DNA from: Botryosphaeria dothidea
Taxonomy: Eukaryota; Ascomycota; Dothideomycetes; Botryosphaeriales; Botryosphaeriaceae
Length of the DNA: 64,000 nucleotides
Direction: 5' to 3'
Assembly (NCBI GenBank): GCA_011503125.2
Contig: WWBZ02000033.1
Location: 2,356,001-2,420,000, forward strand
Under the pieces are notes generated by a model. It was not told the DNA's origin, did not search any database, and saw nothing but the letters and a program-made list of their open reading frames with translations. The translations under genes and the position numbers were made by a program. Shown here one piece after another: positions 24,883 through 35,437 of this stretch. Position 1 is the stretch's first letter; each line of letters begins with the position of its first letter.

Positions 24883-26813
24883 ATGGTGCTCGAGGAATAT
24901 ACCTACGTCTTCGTCATTGGCACGTTGTTTGCCATGCTCGATGCCTACAACAACGGCGCCAGTAAGGAGCCCGCATACACTTCCAAGAAGTGCCGTACTG
25001 ATTCACTCAACAGACGATGTTGCCAACGCCTGGGCCACCAGTGTCTCGTCGAGATCCATCTCGTACAGGCAGGCCATGGTATTCGGTACCGTGTTCGAGA
25101 TGCTCGGAGCCATCACTGTCGGCGCACGAACGGCCGACACCATCAAGAACGGCATCATCCCCAACTCGGCCTTCAAAGACAATGCCGGTGTCCAGATGCT
25201 CGCCTTCACCTGCGCCCTCGCTGCCGCCTCGACCTGGGTCATGTGGTGCACCCGCCACTCTGCCCACGTCTCGTCGACCTATTCGCTGATCTCCGCCGTG
25301 GCCGGTGTCGGTGTCGCGACCGTCGGAGCGTCTCAGGTCCAGTGGGGTTGGAACGGCGGTAAGGGTCTTGGTGCCATCTTCGCCGGTCTGGGCATGGCCC
25401 CCGCCATCGCCGCCGGCTTTGGTGCCACCATCTTCATGCTCATCAAGACCGTCGTCCACATGCGCAAGAACCCCATGCCGTGGGCCGTCTACACTTCGCC
25501 CTTTTGGTTCCTCATCGCCGGGACTATCTGCACGCTGTCCATCGTCTACAAGGGCTCTCCCAACTTGAAGCTCAACAAGAAGCCCGGTTGGTATGTCGCC
25601 GCCGTCACCATGGGTACCGGCGCCGGTGTCGCCGCGCTTGCGGCCATCTTCTTCGTTCCCTTCCTCCACGCAAGGATCATCAAGAAGGATCAGTCTGTGA
25701 AGTGGTGGATGTTTGTCCAGGGCCCGCTCCTCTTCTACCGCCCTGCCGTCGCCCCCGGTGACCACGCCAAGGTGCCCAACTACGCCGTCGTCCAGGAGGA
25801 TGAGGACGAACACTCCGGCTCTTCCTCCCACTCAACCGAGTCCGTTGTCGAGCAGGGTGGCAAGACCGACACCGGCGACATCTCCATCACGGCTGCTTCC
25901 AGTGAGAACGAGAAGAGGCTTGTTGCCAACGAGACCCGGCAGCCCACCTACAAGGAGCTCATGGAGCAGGGCGAGGAGAAGCTGCACGCCAAGCTCAGGA
26001 AGAACCGCGGCCCCCTCGGCTGGGCCATGCGCACCCTTCACGAGAACCCCATGGGCCCCGGCCAGATCTACGAGTGGCACAACATGAAGATCCTCGCCAA
26101 GCGCATCCCCGCCATGGTCGTCTGCGGCGCCCTCTACGGCCTGCACTACGACATCCACGCCTCCCAGACCGGTGTTGCCGGTACCCCCGACGGCGTGCGC
26201 ATGCAGCGCGTCTACGCGAACGCGGAGAAGTACCCCAACGAGGTTGAACACACGTACTCCTTCGTCCAGGTTCTCACCGCCTGCACCGCCTCCTTCGCCC
26301 ACGGCGCCAACGACATCGGCAACTCGGTCGGCCCCTGGGCCGTCATCTACTCCGCATGGAAGACTGGCGATGCCGCTGCCGCCAAGGCCCCCGTGCCCGT
26401 CTGGCAGCTCGCCGTCCTCTCCGCAACCATCTCGCTCGGTCTGATCACCTACGGCTACAACATCATGAAGGGTAAGCGAAATCCCACGAACTGCTTCAAA
26501 GATGTACACTAACGGGTTTCTCGCAGTAATGGGTAACAAGATCACCTACCACTCCCCCAGCAGGGGCTGCTCCATGGAGATGGGCGCCGCCATCACCGTC
26601 CTCGTCTTCTCGCAATACTCGCTGCCCGTGTCGACCTCGATGTGCATCACCGGCGCCACCGTCGGCGTCGGCCTCTGCAACGGCACCCTCAAGGCCGTCA
26701 ACTTCCAGCGTGTCGGCCTCCTGGTGGTCTCGTGGATCATGACCATCCCCATCGCCGGTACCATTGGTGGCGTGCTCATGGGCCTGTTCCTCAACGCTCC
26801 TCACTTTTTGTAG
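24883..26813 (+). CDS. pho89: Na+/phosphate symporter (PHO89/PHO-4 family)
   Basis: Three exons (24883-24961, 25014-26471, 26527-26813) give 607 residues. The two inverted PiT signatures are present: GANDVANAWATSVSSRS near residue 26 (the intron splits its Asn codon) and FAHGANDIGNSVGPWA in the second half. About ten membrane helices surround a large cytosolic loop rich in Asp, Glu and Ser (about residues 300-390), where regulation is usual. The protein should import inorganic phosphate with Na+ at the plasma membrane, mainly under phosphate limitation or alkaline pH. The CACGTGGG boxes upstream fit that control, which is inference. The gene is GC-rich with strong codon bias toward C-ending codons, suggesting high expression. 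Confidence 0.95.
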
Positions 26814-27420
26814 AGTGTAGAGTGTTTAGCTGATGAGACGAGTGTTGAATTCTTACTGCATGGTTGTATAAAAGGCCTTTGGATTGTTGCATGCGAGGTT
26901 ACGGTCTGGCGTGCTATAGACTAGGGATGTATATAAAAAGGGATGTTGCGGTGCATACTGTCCGATCTTTCGCGCGTTGCAAACCGTCATGTCGCAAAGC
27001 AAGAAACAGAAAAAAATTTAAGAGATACCCTATTTGTCAAGAACATGTCCGAAGATTTGCTTGTGCCGTTGGAACACATCAGGACTGAACAATACTCTAA
27101 CAGAAAGTGGGAAACCGCGCTGGCAGGTAATGATGTTGCAGAATTGTATATTGTCAAGACCTACTGGCGCAAAACGAACGCCAGATTTGTACTTCTATAA
27201 TGAATCTCACTGCGTAGACCAACCAATACGTCTAGTATCTGCATCACTAATCTCAGTGTACATACAAACTCATGGTTGAGTAACCGTCCAACACTCGGCG
27301 AGTGGTTCCAACTCGTCTGCACCTGATACACACTGGAGCGAACTTAAACAAAAAGTGCGTAGAAGCGAGGAGGAACAGCTCAAAACTTCTAGAACATTGG
27401 AACACAAAAGAAAAAAGAAA
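26814..27420. other. Intergenic, AT-rich
   Basis: 3' flank of the phosphate symporter followed by AT-rich DNA up to the tRNA gene. Short frames only; nothing else seen. Confidence 0.4.
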
Positions 27421-27521
27421 TGCGTCGGCCGGGAATCGAACCCGGGGCTCATCGAAATTGATAAGCGGACAACAGGCTCCGCCTATGGCAACGATGAATT
27501 TTACCACTAAACCACCAACAC
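27421..27521 (-). tRNA. tRNA-Gly(GCC) with 30-nt intron
   Basis: Read on the minus strand, the acceptor 5' strand GTGTTGG pairs with CCGACGC plus discriminator A, with two G.U pairs. The D arm is GGTTTAGTGGTA, the anticodon stem CATCG/CGATG encloses TTGCCA-T (anticodon GCC), and the T arm is CCGGG-TTCGATT-CCCGG. The intron at 27456-27485 follows position 37 and contains GGCGGA/TCCGCT, able to pair as in a bulge-helix-bulge precursor. The CCA end is not encoded, as expected for a eukaryotic nuclear gene. Confidence 0.92.
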
Positions 27522-28310
27522 AATGTTGCTCATTTACAACACTAAAAGACTACATAGTAAATTATTATCGTATTGCAAAACATCCTTGGCCAAGAAGGTA
27601 AGAGAAACGTTTGGTCTGAACAGAAGGAGGTAAAGCAGAAATAGTCATTGAGTCATTGAGATTCCCATAGTAAACAGCTTCAGTAGACAGTATACAAAAT
27701 TGCTGATGCAAAAATGCACCCCTTACTCCAACCAACTTAGTCACATATCCGGACGAATGCCCCATATCCCCACGCTTGCTTTGCGTTTGTCCTCACAGTG
27801 ATATCGTGCAGGGGGTTGCGCAGAAATTGAGGAACATTCAGTGCAAAACGATGGAACCGATGTCATCGCTATTGCTCTTTGCGGAAGCCTCATTGTTCTT
27901 TCATGCACATGGTAATCTGGCATGGCGATTCCTGACTCTACTCCGGCGTGTCCGGGTATCTTGCGAGGGGAGAGAGAAGATGTGGAAGACAATTTCCGTT
28001 TCCACTTGGATAGCTAAATTTCCATGGACAGTCCCAGCAAGGCTGAGCTAGCTGTGAGACCAGACACGAAATTGGTCCAAGGGTCCTTTCACATGCAGAT
28101 CCCTGCTCAGTGGGCGGTTGTGATAAGATAAGGCGCCGGGGCAGCGTTGATCCATCGAACCGTTTGCGCCACTGCCTCGACACCACAATCGCATCGAACA
28201 ACCTCTCCATTACTTCCTGCTCGGCCTCTTGGGGACTCACAAGCGCATCGCGGTAAAGTTGTTGGATTCACCTGTCAAACTCGCTAGCGCCACGCGCGCC
28301 GTCACCAATC
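27522..28310. other. Intergenic between tRNA-Gly and the NSA2 pseudogene
   Basis: AT-rich to mixed sequence with only short frames. The stretch just before 28311 may be the decayed NSA2 promoter. Confidence 0.35.
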
Positions 28311-29116
28311 ATGCCTCAGAACGAATACATCGAGCGCTGGCAAAAGCTGCACGGCAAAGGGTACAGTCAACTTAATCTCCTTCCACCGCCCACTACCTGC
28401 TGATCGACTCTATTGCAGATTCGACCATGATGGACGCGTCCGCAAGCGCACCGCCCGAGAGTAACACCATGTCTCCAAGGATTCTCAGAACCTCCGTGGA
28501 CTCTGAGCCAAGCTTTATGCGGAGAAGCGCCGCAAAGAAAAGATTCAGATGAAGAAGGCCCTCAAGCCCCACAAATAACGCGATATCAAGTCCGTCACCG
28601 TGGAGACCTCCTCTACCCCGGTATCCCAGTTCCTTCTCAATCGCTCTTCCGAGAACAACGCCAAGGCCCTATTCACAGACCAAGCAGAAAGCGCTCTGAG
28701 GAGGCTGCGCGCTTCCCCGTTCCGCTGCCCAAGGTCCGTGGCATTTCAGAGGAGGAGCTTTATTCGGTAGTCAAGTCGGGCAAATCAAAGCATAAAAGCT
28801 GGCAGCGCATGATCACCAAGCCGTGCTTCATAGGATCCCGACTTTACCAGGAGACCTGTCAAGTTCGAGCGTTCATCAGGCATATGGGCTTACCAAGGGC
28901 ACTATTGTTGAGGTGAATGAGTGAGCTAGGTCTCGACAGGGAAGGTGGGCTCAGGTCACGAGTAGGCTGAATAATATTACTCCTCTTCTACTTGCATTAG
29001 ATCAAGCTGACTTTAATAGGCAACCCGGAGAACGATGGATGCGTGTGCGTAAGTGAGGGCCCTTAGAATTCGGGCTTTCATGTGATTGATTTCCTACTAG
29101 TGTGCTTCTTATTTGA
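28311..29116 (+). pseudogene. nsa2: Decayed copy of ribosome-biogenesis gene NSA2
   Basis: Begins with an intact start and MPQNEYIERWQKLHGK, then an intron (about 28361-28419) at the normal place, then RFDHDGRVRKRTARE. After that the frame breaks repeatedly: a frameshift, a TGA after SQNLRGL, a TAA after KALKPHK, another shift before KRSEEAARFPVPLPKVRGIS, and another after MITKPCFIG, where DFTRRPVKFER continues in a new frame. About 40 codons between the MGL and LTKGTIVEVN segments are missing. A final NPENDGCV segment follows an apparent intron, and a VLLI-stop lies at 29102-29116. Retained introns point to a DNA-level duplication, not a retrocopy. NSA2 is an essential 60S assembly factor, so an intact copy must lie elsewhere in the genome. 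Confidence 0.88.
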
Positions 29117-29595
29117 AGATCTTATCAACTTTTCCGGTAAAAACTCATTCGAGGGACTCTGGAGCAGGCTATGATGCCCACCTTCCACCACCCGGTGAGG
29201 GTTCACTTCGCTGTCGGTCTGATATCCTCTTGGTGCTGTAACCATGATTTCCTTAGGCGTTCCGCCACATACCTAGCTTCGGGCGGGGTTCTGACAATAT
29301 CAAAACTGGCGAGTGCGAATTTGAACACCTGGGTCTAACCCTTCCAAAGCCCCAGCCGGTGGACCCGAATTTGTATTCCTGCCAAGGCACCACCAGTCGC
29401 CCTGTAACGTACCCCTACGGCTTGAGTTCTCCTCCGAGGAGATTTCCCGTCCCTCAACCAGGCATGTCTTTGTGCACGGCATCATATACGGTGAAACCGC
29501 AGGGGTTGGCTTAAAAAGAATGGCTAGTTTTCCTCGAGTGTGATAATCAACCAAAAAAAAAATATCAATGATCATGAATCATCCTGCTGGAAATT
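29117..29595. other. Intergenic after the NSA2 pseudogene
   Basis: No gene or RNA recognised; an A run lies near 29552-29561. The sequence may belong to the same decayed duplication, but I see no recognisable protein fragments. Confidence 0.3.
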
Positions 29596-30360
29596 ATGGA
29601 ATGGGGTCGATACGAGAATCCAGTGGAGGATGACGTCTACCAGGGGAAGTCCCGATACGCTCCTCCGGATATTTTCCCCCTACACTGGTTTGATCGACAA
29701 ATGCCAATAATTCTGGAAGCAAGCCGTAGGATTTCTGAAACATTCAGTCGATCTCTGAGTAACGGTCATGATCACCCTTCCACCCGTGCTGTTGATACGT
29801 ACGCTCAGAGAAGTAGGATTGGTCGGCTGGGTTTGCCCACGGGGACAAAATCTACCAAATAACATGATAGAAGGTTGTCCCGATATATGCTCGCTGAGCC
29901 AACTGACAAATAGCGGCTTTATTAAAGCGGGGTATACTAAGCCCTCAAGGATCACCAGATCAACGTCCAGCTGGCCAGGCAGATGCACCCTTCCCTGTCC
30001 CGTGTGGGGCGTGCTGACAGACGTAGTCTTGAAGAAGCCGACCACGTCCGTGAGCCCGTGTCCAACGCTGACATCTCTGAAGCGATGCATGCTTCGGCTG
30101 AGGCACGCTTGGCACTCCCGCAGGCATTTTCGGCTCCCCCTCGTTATGACGAAGTTGAAGGTCTCCACCCAACAGCTCCCGTCCATATCATGACACTGCA
30201 GCTACCTCAAGTTCCCCTAGAAGGGCTTACTAGGGACCGTGGAATGTAAGTAGTAAGACGCCGTCTTCAGGCCCTGCAAACCGCACGAGAAGAAAATCTC
30301 TTCCGGAAAGAATTCTTCAAGGCTGCAGAAAAGACATCATTTCTGCCAAGGTGAGCAATG
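29596..30360 (+). pseudogene. Possible decayed protein-coding remnant, identity unknown
   Basis: Several frames carry protein-like stretches that do not join: an 88-codon frame at 29596-29862 (MEWGRYENPVEDDVYQGK...), then from about 29940 INVQLARQMHPSL, RADRRSLEEADHV, ARLALPQAFSAPPRYDEVEG and LEGLTRDRGM, then LQALQTAREENLFRKEFFKAA after 30260. Composition and continuity resemble real protein, but stops and frameshifts intervene. I do not recognise the family. It follows the NSA2 pseudogene directly and could belong to the same duplicated block. Confidence 0.35.
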
Positions 30361-31643
30361 AAGATCCTCTAGAATACCACCGGCTGCTCATAGTGTTATT
30401 GAGAAGTAAGCGTGGATCTATTATCTCTAATTTGGAATTGTTTTCTTTTTTTCCCACGAACGTAAGATCAATTCATTAACAACGGGCCTCAAGGACCAAC
30501 AAGGAAGCGGTTGAGCATCCATCTTGTCAAGCTAATGCATGCGCTGCAAGATAGAGCAAAGATCGGTACGTAGGAACGAACGATCTGATCCTGCCCCTTG
30601 ATCTTTCTTCTGGAGGCAGTTGCTCATCAATCAAAGCAAGGGACGACTCTGACCCGGAATAGCCACAGGATCCGGGTATCTTGCAGCACATGGCACACAG
30701 GGTCCCCGGATATTTGCAAGCGATCGAACATGCAAGAGCGTTGAAGAGCCAGGGCCATTGATCGCCAGTCCAATGGGCCAGAATTGCGCGTCCTCATGAA
30801 CGCGTTCGAAACCCGACGCTTGCCTCGAAGCAGTATATCTCCGCTGCGGCCCATGGTCCGCCCCGCACCCTGGTTTTCTTGCCCGTGACTTTGAGGCGAC
30901 CGATGAAGTCGCAATTCCCCCTGGGCACTCATTGGTTTAGAATTCACCGCTAGCTGGGATTATCCGCAACCCTGGCACCTTTTCTTCGGGATCCCCTCCG
31001 AAGACCTTTCCGTCTGTGCAGTGGCATCGTCAGATCCAATCCATCCCCAGTCTTGAACGCACGCATCGGATCATTGCGAGGCACCGAGCGCAGAATCACC
31101 CGATCCTCATGCTTTCAGCCCCATGGCTTCGAAGATCGCCTAGAACTGTCCAGCCACTACACGCTGAGCTTAAATATTACAGGTCATTTGCATAGACCCG
31201 CAGCGGTTCTCTTCTTTAAACTTTCGTCCCCCAGTCGCACTCAGGCACGCCTCGTCGCACGAGGAGATTTTGAGATCTTTTAAACGAATGAAGGCTTCTG
31301 CAGCCTGGGAGACCCACTCAAGAGATGCGCAGGATCATCTTCCACAACTGGGATCTTCCATTCCTGGCCTGGCACCAACCATGCTCGCTCCCCCCGAACA
31401 CCATTAATCCTCTTTGGGCATCTGACTTTGTTCACGGGCCGCTGGCTCCAGGGTCGCGATCGTTTCGTATGCGCCTCGTAGGCCAGACCTGGTAGTACTC
31501 TCAGTAACTCCTAGGAGGCTTCAGTGCCCAACTGTGATTAACTCCATTGAGTCGAGTGGAAGTTGTTAAGCATGCATCTCCCTGAATGACTCTTTCTCCT
31601 GTCTCTCCTCCATGCACCGTCCACCTCCTCGTCATTGCTCGCG
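30361..31643. other. Intergenic upstream of the second rhodopsin-domain gene
   Basis: 1.3 kb with no gene I can support. Short frames on both strands lack features. Confidence 0.35.
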
Positions 31644-33159
31644 ATGAAATACACGCCTGCTGCCCAGCGAGTGGTCACCGCGGCACATATACTCACGGTC
31701 TTTTCGCTGTTCTTTCTGATCTTGAAGCTCTTTACGCGCTACCGCATAGTGCGAAGCTTAGGATGGGACGATGGGCTGGTAACTTTGTCTTTCGCCGTCT
31801 CTGTACCTCTCACTGTAGCACTGCACCTCGGTCAGTCTTTCGGTCTCCCACCTTGATTCAGATCCTGCAAGCGAGATGCACGCGGCCCGCTGCAGGTTGA
31901 TCTCACTCCGCGGAACTTCAGCTAAACGAGACGTACAGAAGCAAAACATGGCATGGGATACAAGATTGCCGACATACCCATTCCGGACCTGCTGCTTCAA
32001 TTCCAGTGGTTGGTTCATGCAACGGCCCCCAAAATTCGCCAAAACTGACCACAATCGCAGGCTGTGGGCGTCCACCTGGATCTATGTCCTGTCTCTGGGG
32101 CTGTCTAAGCTGTCGATACTCGCGCAGTACCTTCGCATCTTCATCGCGCGACGGACTGTGCAAGCGATCTGGGTGTGCATCGTGTTCGTCAGCGCCTATA
32201 CCGTCCAGAGCATCATCGTCGGCATCCTCTCGTGCAACCCGCCGGAGAAGTACTGGAACTCGGCCGTCAGCGGTACCTGCATCAACGTAAGCCAGCCGAA
32301 CATTCCAACCGAACGGCGAGGAAACTCACACATCGTATCATCTGTAGTACATGCTATACTACTACGTCGCCGCCAGCCTGAACATCGTCACAGACCTCGC
32401 CATCATCCTCCTGCCCGTCCCGGCCCTCTGCACGCTGAACGTCTCGCGCACCAAGAAGATCGGCGTCATGCTCATCTTCTCCATCGGCGGCTTGTAAGTC
32501 CCACACACACACACACCTTCCCTCCCACACCTCAAAAGACACTGACACGATGGAAAAAAAAAAGCGGCTGCATCGTCTCCATCATCCGCCTCTGGGCGCT
32601 CTACCGCCTCGACCGCGCCATCCGCGGCGGCGACCCGAGCAAGGGCAACACGCTGCCCGCGCTGTGGTCCGCCGTCGAGATCCACGTCTGCATAATCTGC
32701 GCGTGCCTGCCGAGCCTGTCGCCCGTCCTGACCCTCGTCCTGCGCACCATCGGCCTGCACGTGTCCACGCGCCGCGGCAGCGGCAAAAGCCCGTCGCCCA
32801 TGCCGAGCCTGTCGGGCTCGTCCGGGAACCGGCGGTGGCCGGGGCAGCACCAGAGGAGGAAGGGCGCGTATCCGGGGCGGAGGCTGAGCGGTGGGATTTT
32901 CAGCACGTGGGGCACGGGGAGGGCCGGGAGCGAGACGGGGTTGAGGGGCGTGGGGGATGAGGAGAAGGGGTTGGAGCTGAAGGAGGGCGTGGGCGTGAGG
33001 ACGACGACGACGAGGGAGAGGGAGATGCGGGTGGAGTCGAGGGCGAGGTTGAGGGACGGCGAGGAGGACGGCGGCGAGCTGCGGGTGGTGAGGACGGGGA
33101 GCACGCCGTCGGAGGGCGGGAGGAGCGATGAGATTCCCATCACGTATATCGGCAGGTAA
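31644..33159 (+). CDS. PTH11/SAT4-like rhodopsin-domain membrane protein (second copy)
   Basis: Five exons (31644-31830, 31939-32008, 32061-32286, 32348-32493, 32565-33159) rebuild to 407 residues. Family marks: LKLFTRYRIVRSLGWDDGLV, WIYVLSLGLSKLSILAQYLR, SCNPPEKYWN with the conserved cysteine, YYYVAASLNIVTDLAIILLPVP and IVSIIRLWAL. Seven helices are expected, then a long tail of about 130 residues very rich in Gly, Arg, Ser and Glu. The middle introns are short, and reading through them yields misleading long frames; one intron carries a CA repeat near 32503. A receptor-like role is inferred from PTH11 relatives. Exon 2 (70 bp) is the least certain. Similarity to the first copy is only at family level. 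Confidence 0.8.
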
Positions 33160-34106
33160 CGAGGCGTGTGGCATCATGGGTGGGCTGTCTGGTCTGAGCT
33201 CTTCAACACCTCAGGGCTGGAAGTAATGTTGATGGCTTGCATAGCGCCTGTAGTACTTTGTGTATACATAGATAGTCACGGCCCAGATTGAGATGATAAG
33301 ATGAAGTGTGCTCAGCAACAGGCTCGCACTCGGGCTCTCCCATCAATGTGTAACACAGTCGTAGCTTTGGACTGGTGAGGAGGGCGGACATTGCATTAAA
33401 ATCAAGTTTTGGCAAAGAGGAAGTGGTGTCAGGCACTTTTTTCGCTGGTCCTTGGATCTCGTCCAGGGGTTGGGCGCCAAGTCTTAGTCGAAAGCAGCAG
33501 GCACTTGGAGGCACAACATGCACCAGGACGAAAAGGGCAGTGATGGTGCTCGTTCCGCCCTCACATAAGCATTCTCCGAGACGCCAAGATATGTCGGGAG
33601 ATCTCTCGGTGGTACGCGCATTGATGGATCGCCTGTCGTACCCCGATCTCAAACTGTTGTGGCAAGAAGCGGCGTAATTCCGTCGATTACTCACCTGGCC
33701 ATATGCGCTGCTCTCCTTCTGTATCAAGGTACCACCACGCCTGACCGTGAGCTGCCTGTTTCGAAACTTCGATATCGGCGCACGACTCAGCCACCGGTTT
33801 CTGGTTGAGCCGCACATGTACATCGTTCCCCAAATACGATCGCACAATTGGCCCTATTTCCCACCTCAGCCCTTTGCCGCGCCTCTGATTGGTGCGGCGC
33901 TTTCCATACAGCCAACTTCTTCTATGTGAATATGGAGCACGCCCCTATTCATCTTCCCGTATTCGCCTTTTGGCACAGCAAGTAGAATAGCCGGCGGCAA
34001 CGGTGCCGTCTTGGCGATTAATGTCTGCCCACTCGTTCCTTGTATTTAAGATGCTTTGTTTCTTGAGCTTGGAGAGCTACAAGCATTTCAGAAGCATCCA
34101 GGCAAC
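33160..34106. other. Intergenic, solute-binding protein promoter
   Basis: A 214-codon frame on the minus strand (33203-33847) has no recognisable features and I do not accept it. TATTTAAG at 34043-34050 lies about 60 bp before the next start codon and may be its TATA element. Confidence 0.4.
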
Positions 34107-35329
34107 ATGGTGTCCGCAAAGTTCCTCGCAGTTTTGGCAGGCGCCACTGCCGCTCTGGCTCAGGCCGAGGTTGAGTCTCGTACGCTTGATGAGATTCACC
34201 AGGCCGCGTTGAAGGAAGGCGGCGTTGTCACGTGCTGGCACGGAGGGTAAGTTCTTTATTTTCTGGAGTTGAGGTCAAACTAACGTCATCACAAAGAGAT
34301 GAGAAGAACTCCAGGGACAGCCTTAAGCAGGCTTTCGAAGAACGTTTCCCTGGAATTACTCTCAACATTACCGTGGACCTCTCAAAGTACCACGATACAA
34401 ACGTGAGTATTGACTTTTTTTCCCAGGTCAAAAGCCACCTCTGACATAGTTTTCTAGTTGGACACCCAAATCCAGCAGAAGGGAGTCTACGTTGACAGCA
34501 TCATCCTCCAAACCCTTCACGACTATCCCCGCTGGAAGGAGCAAGGAGTGCTTCTCCAATACGAGCCCCTCGGCTTCGACCAAGTCTACGACGAGTTCAA
34601 GGACCCGGATTCGTACTACAGCGGCCTCTTCGTCATCGCCTGGTCCAACGTCTGGAACACGCAAAAGATCTCCTCTTCGCCCAAGGAGTTCACCGACTTC
34701 CTGAAGCCCGAATACAAGGACAAGCTGATCCTCACTTACCCTAACGACGACGACGCCGTCCTCTACGGCTTCGACCTGATGTACGCTTCCCTCTCTCCCC
34801 TCCGCCAGCCCTATTTCTCACTGACAATCCACACAGCGTCCAGAACCTCGGCACCGAATGGTTCGACGGCCTCCTCGCCAACAACCCGCTCTGGGTGCGC
34901 GGCACCGCCACCCCTCGCACCCTCCTGCGCGACAACTCGACCCAGTGGGCCGCCACCTTCACCAGCTCCGGCGGCCTCAGCCCGACCGCGCCCATCAACG
35001 CGTCCTTCCCGGCCGACTCGGCGCCCTTCGTGTCGTGGCCGCAGACGGGCGCAATCCTCAAGGACGCGCCGCACCCGGAGGGCGCGAAGCTGCTGCACTC
35101 GTACCTGCTGTCGGACGAGTACCAGAACGCCACGGGCGGCTGGAGCGCGCGTCGCGACCTGTCGCCCCAGCCGAGCCGGTACCCGGACATCTTCGACATG
35201 CCCAACACGAACGTGACCGGCTTTGGCGCGTGGATGAGCGACAGGGCGAACGTGGAGAGGGCGAGGTTCTTCTTTGAGAGCAGGATTGGCACTGCGCAGG
35301 GCTTGAGTCCCCTTGACGATGATCTTTGA
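34107..35329 (+). CDS. Secreted bacterial-type solute-binding protein (ABC Fe3+-type SBP fold)
   Basis: Four exons (34107-34246, 34297-34402, 34458-34780, 34837-35329) give 353 residues. A signal peptide (KFLAVLAGATAALAQA) is followed by a periplasmic-binding-protein-like sequence: LDEIHQAALKEGGVV at the start as in bacterial AfuA/FbpA-type proteins, FEERFPGITLN, then YEPLGFDQVYDEFKDP, FVIAWSNVWNTQKI and LTYPNDDDAVLYG. Fungi lack the matching ABC permease, and none is in the window, so this is an orphan extracellular binder; iron, thiamine or another ligand cannot be chosen from sequence. N-glycosylation sites are frequent. It ends 108 bp from the convergent P450 gene. Introns argue that any bacterial transfer is old. 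Confidence 0.8.
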
Positions 35330-35437
35330 AGAAGACGTGAATGGTCACGGTTGAGATGCGCTTTGAATGTATATGGAGGTAGATGTCTTTCAATTTGTAC
35401 ATACGCCAAGTCTGTATATAAGCAGTGTATATAAACA

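Noticed and set aside
25007..26545. Long minus-strand frames rich in Gly, Asp and Val
   Set aside because: They are antisense to the PHO89-like coding sequence, produced by its C-ending codon bias.
32362..33177. 271-codon minus-strand frame, Pro/Arg/His-rich
   Set aside because: It is antisense to the second rhodopsin-domain gene and its GC-rich tail.
33203..33847. 214-codon minus-strand frame
   Set aside because: No recognisable domain, no good start context and mixed composition; treated as chance.
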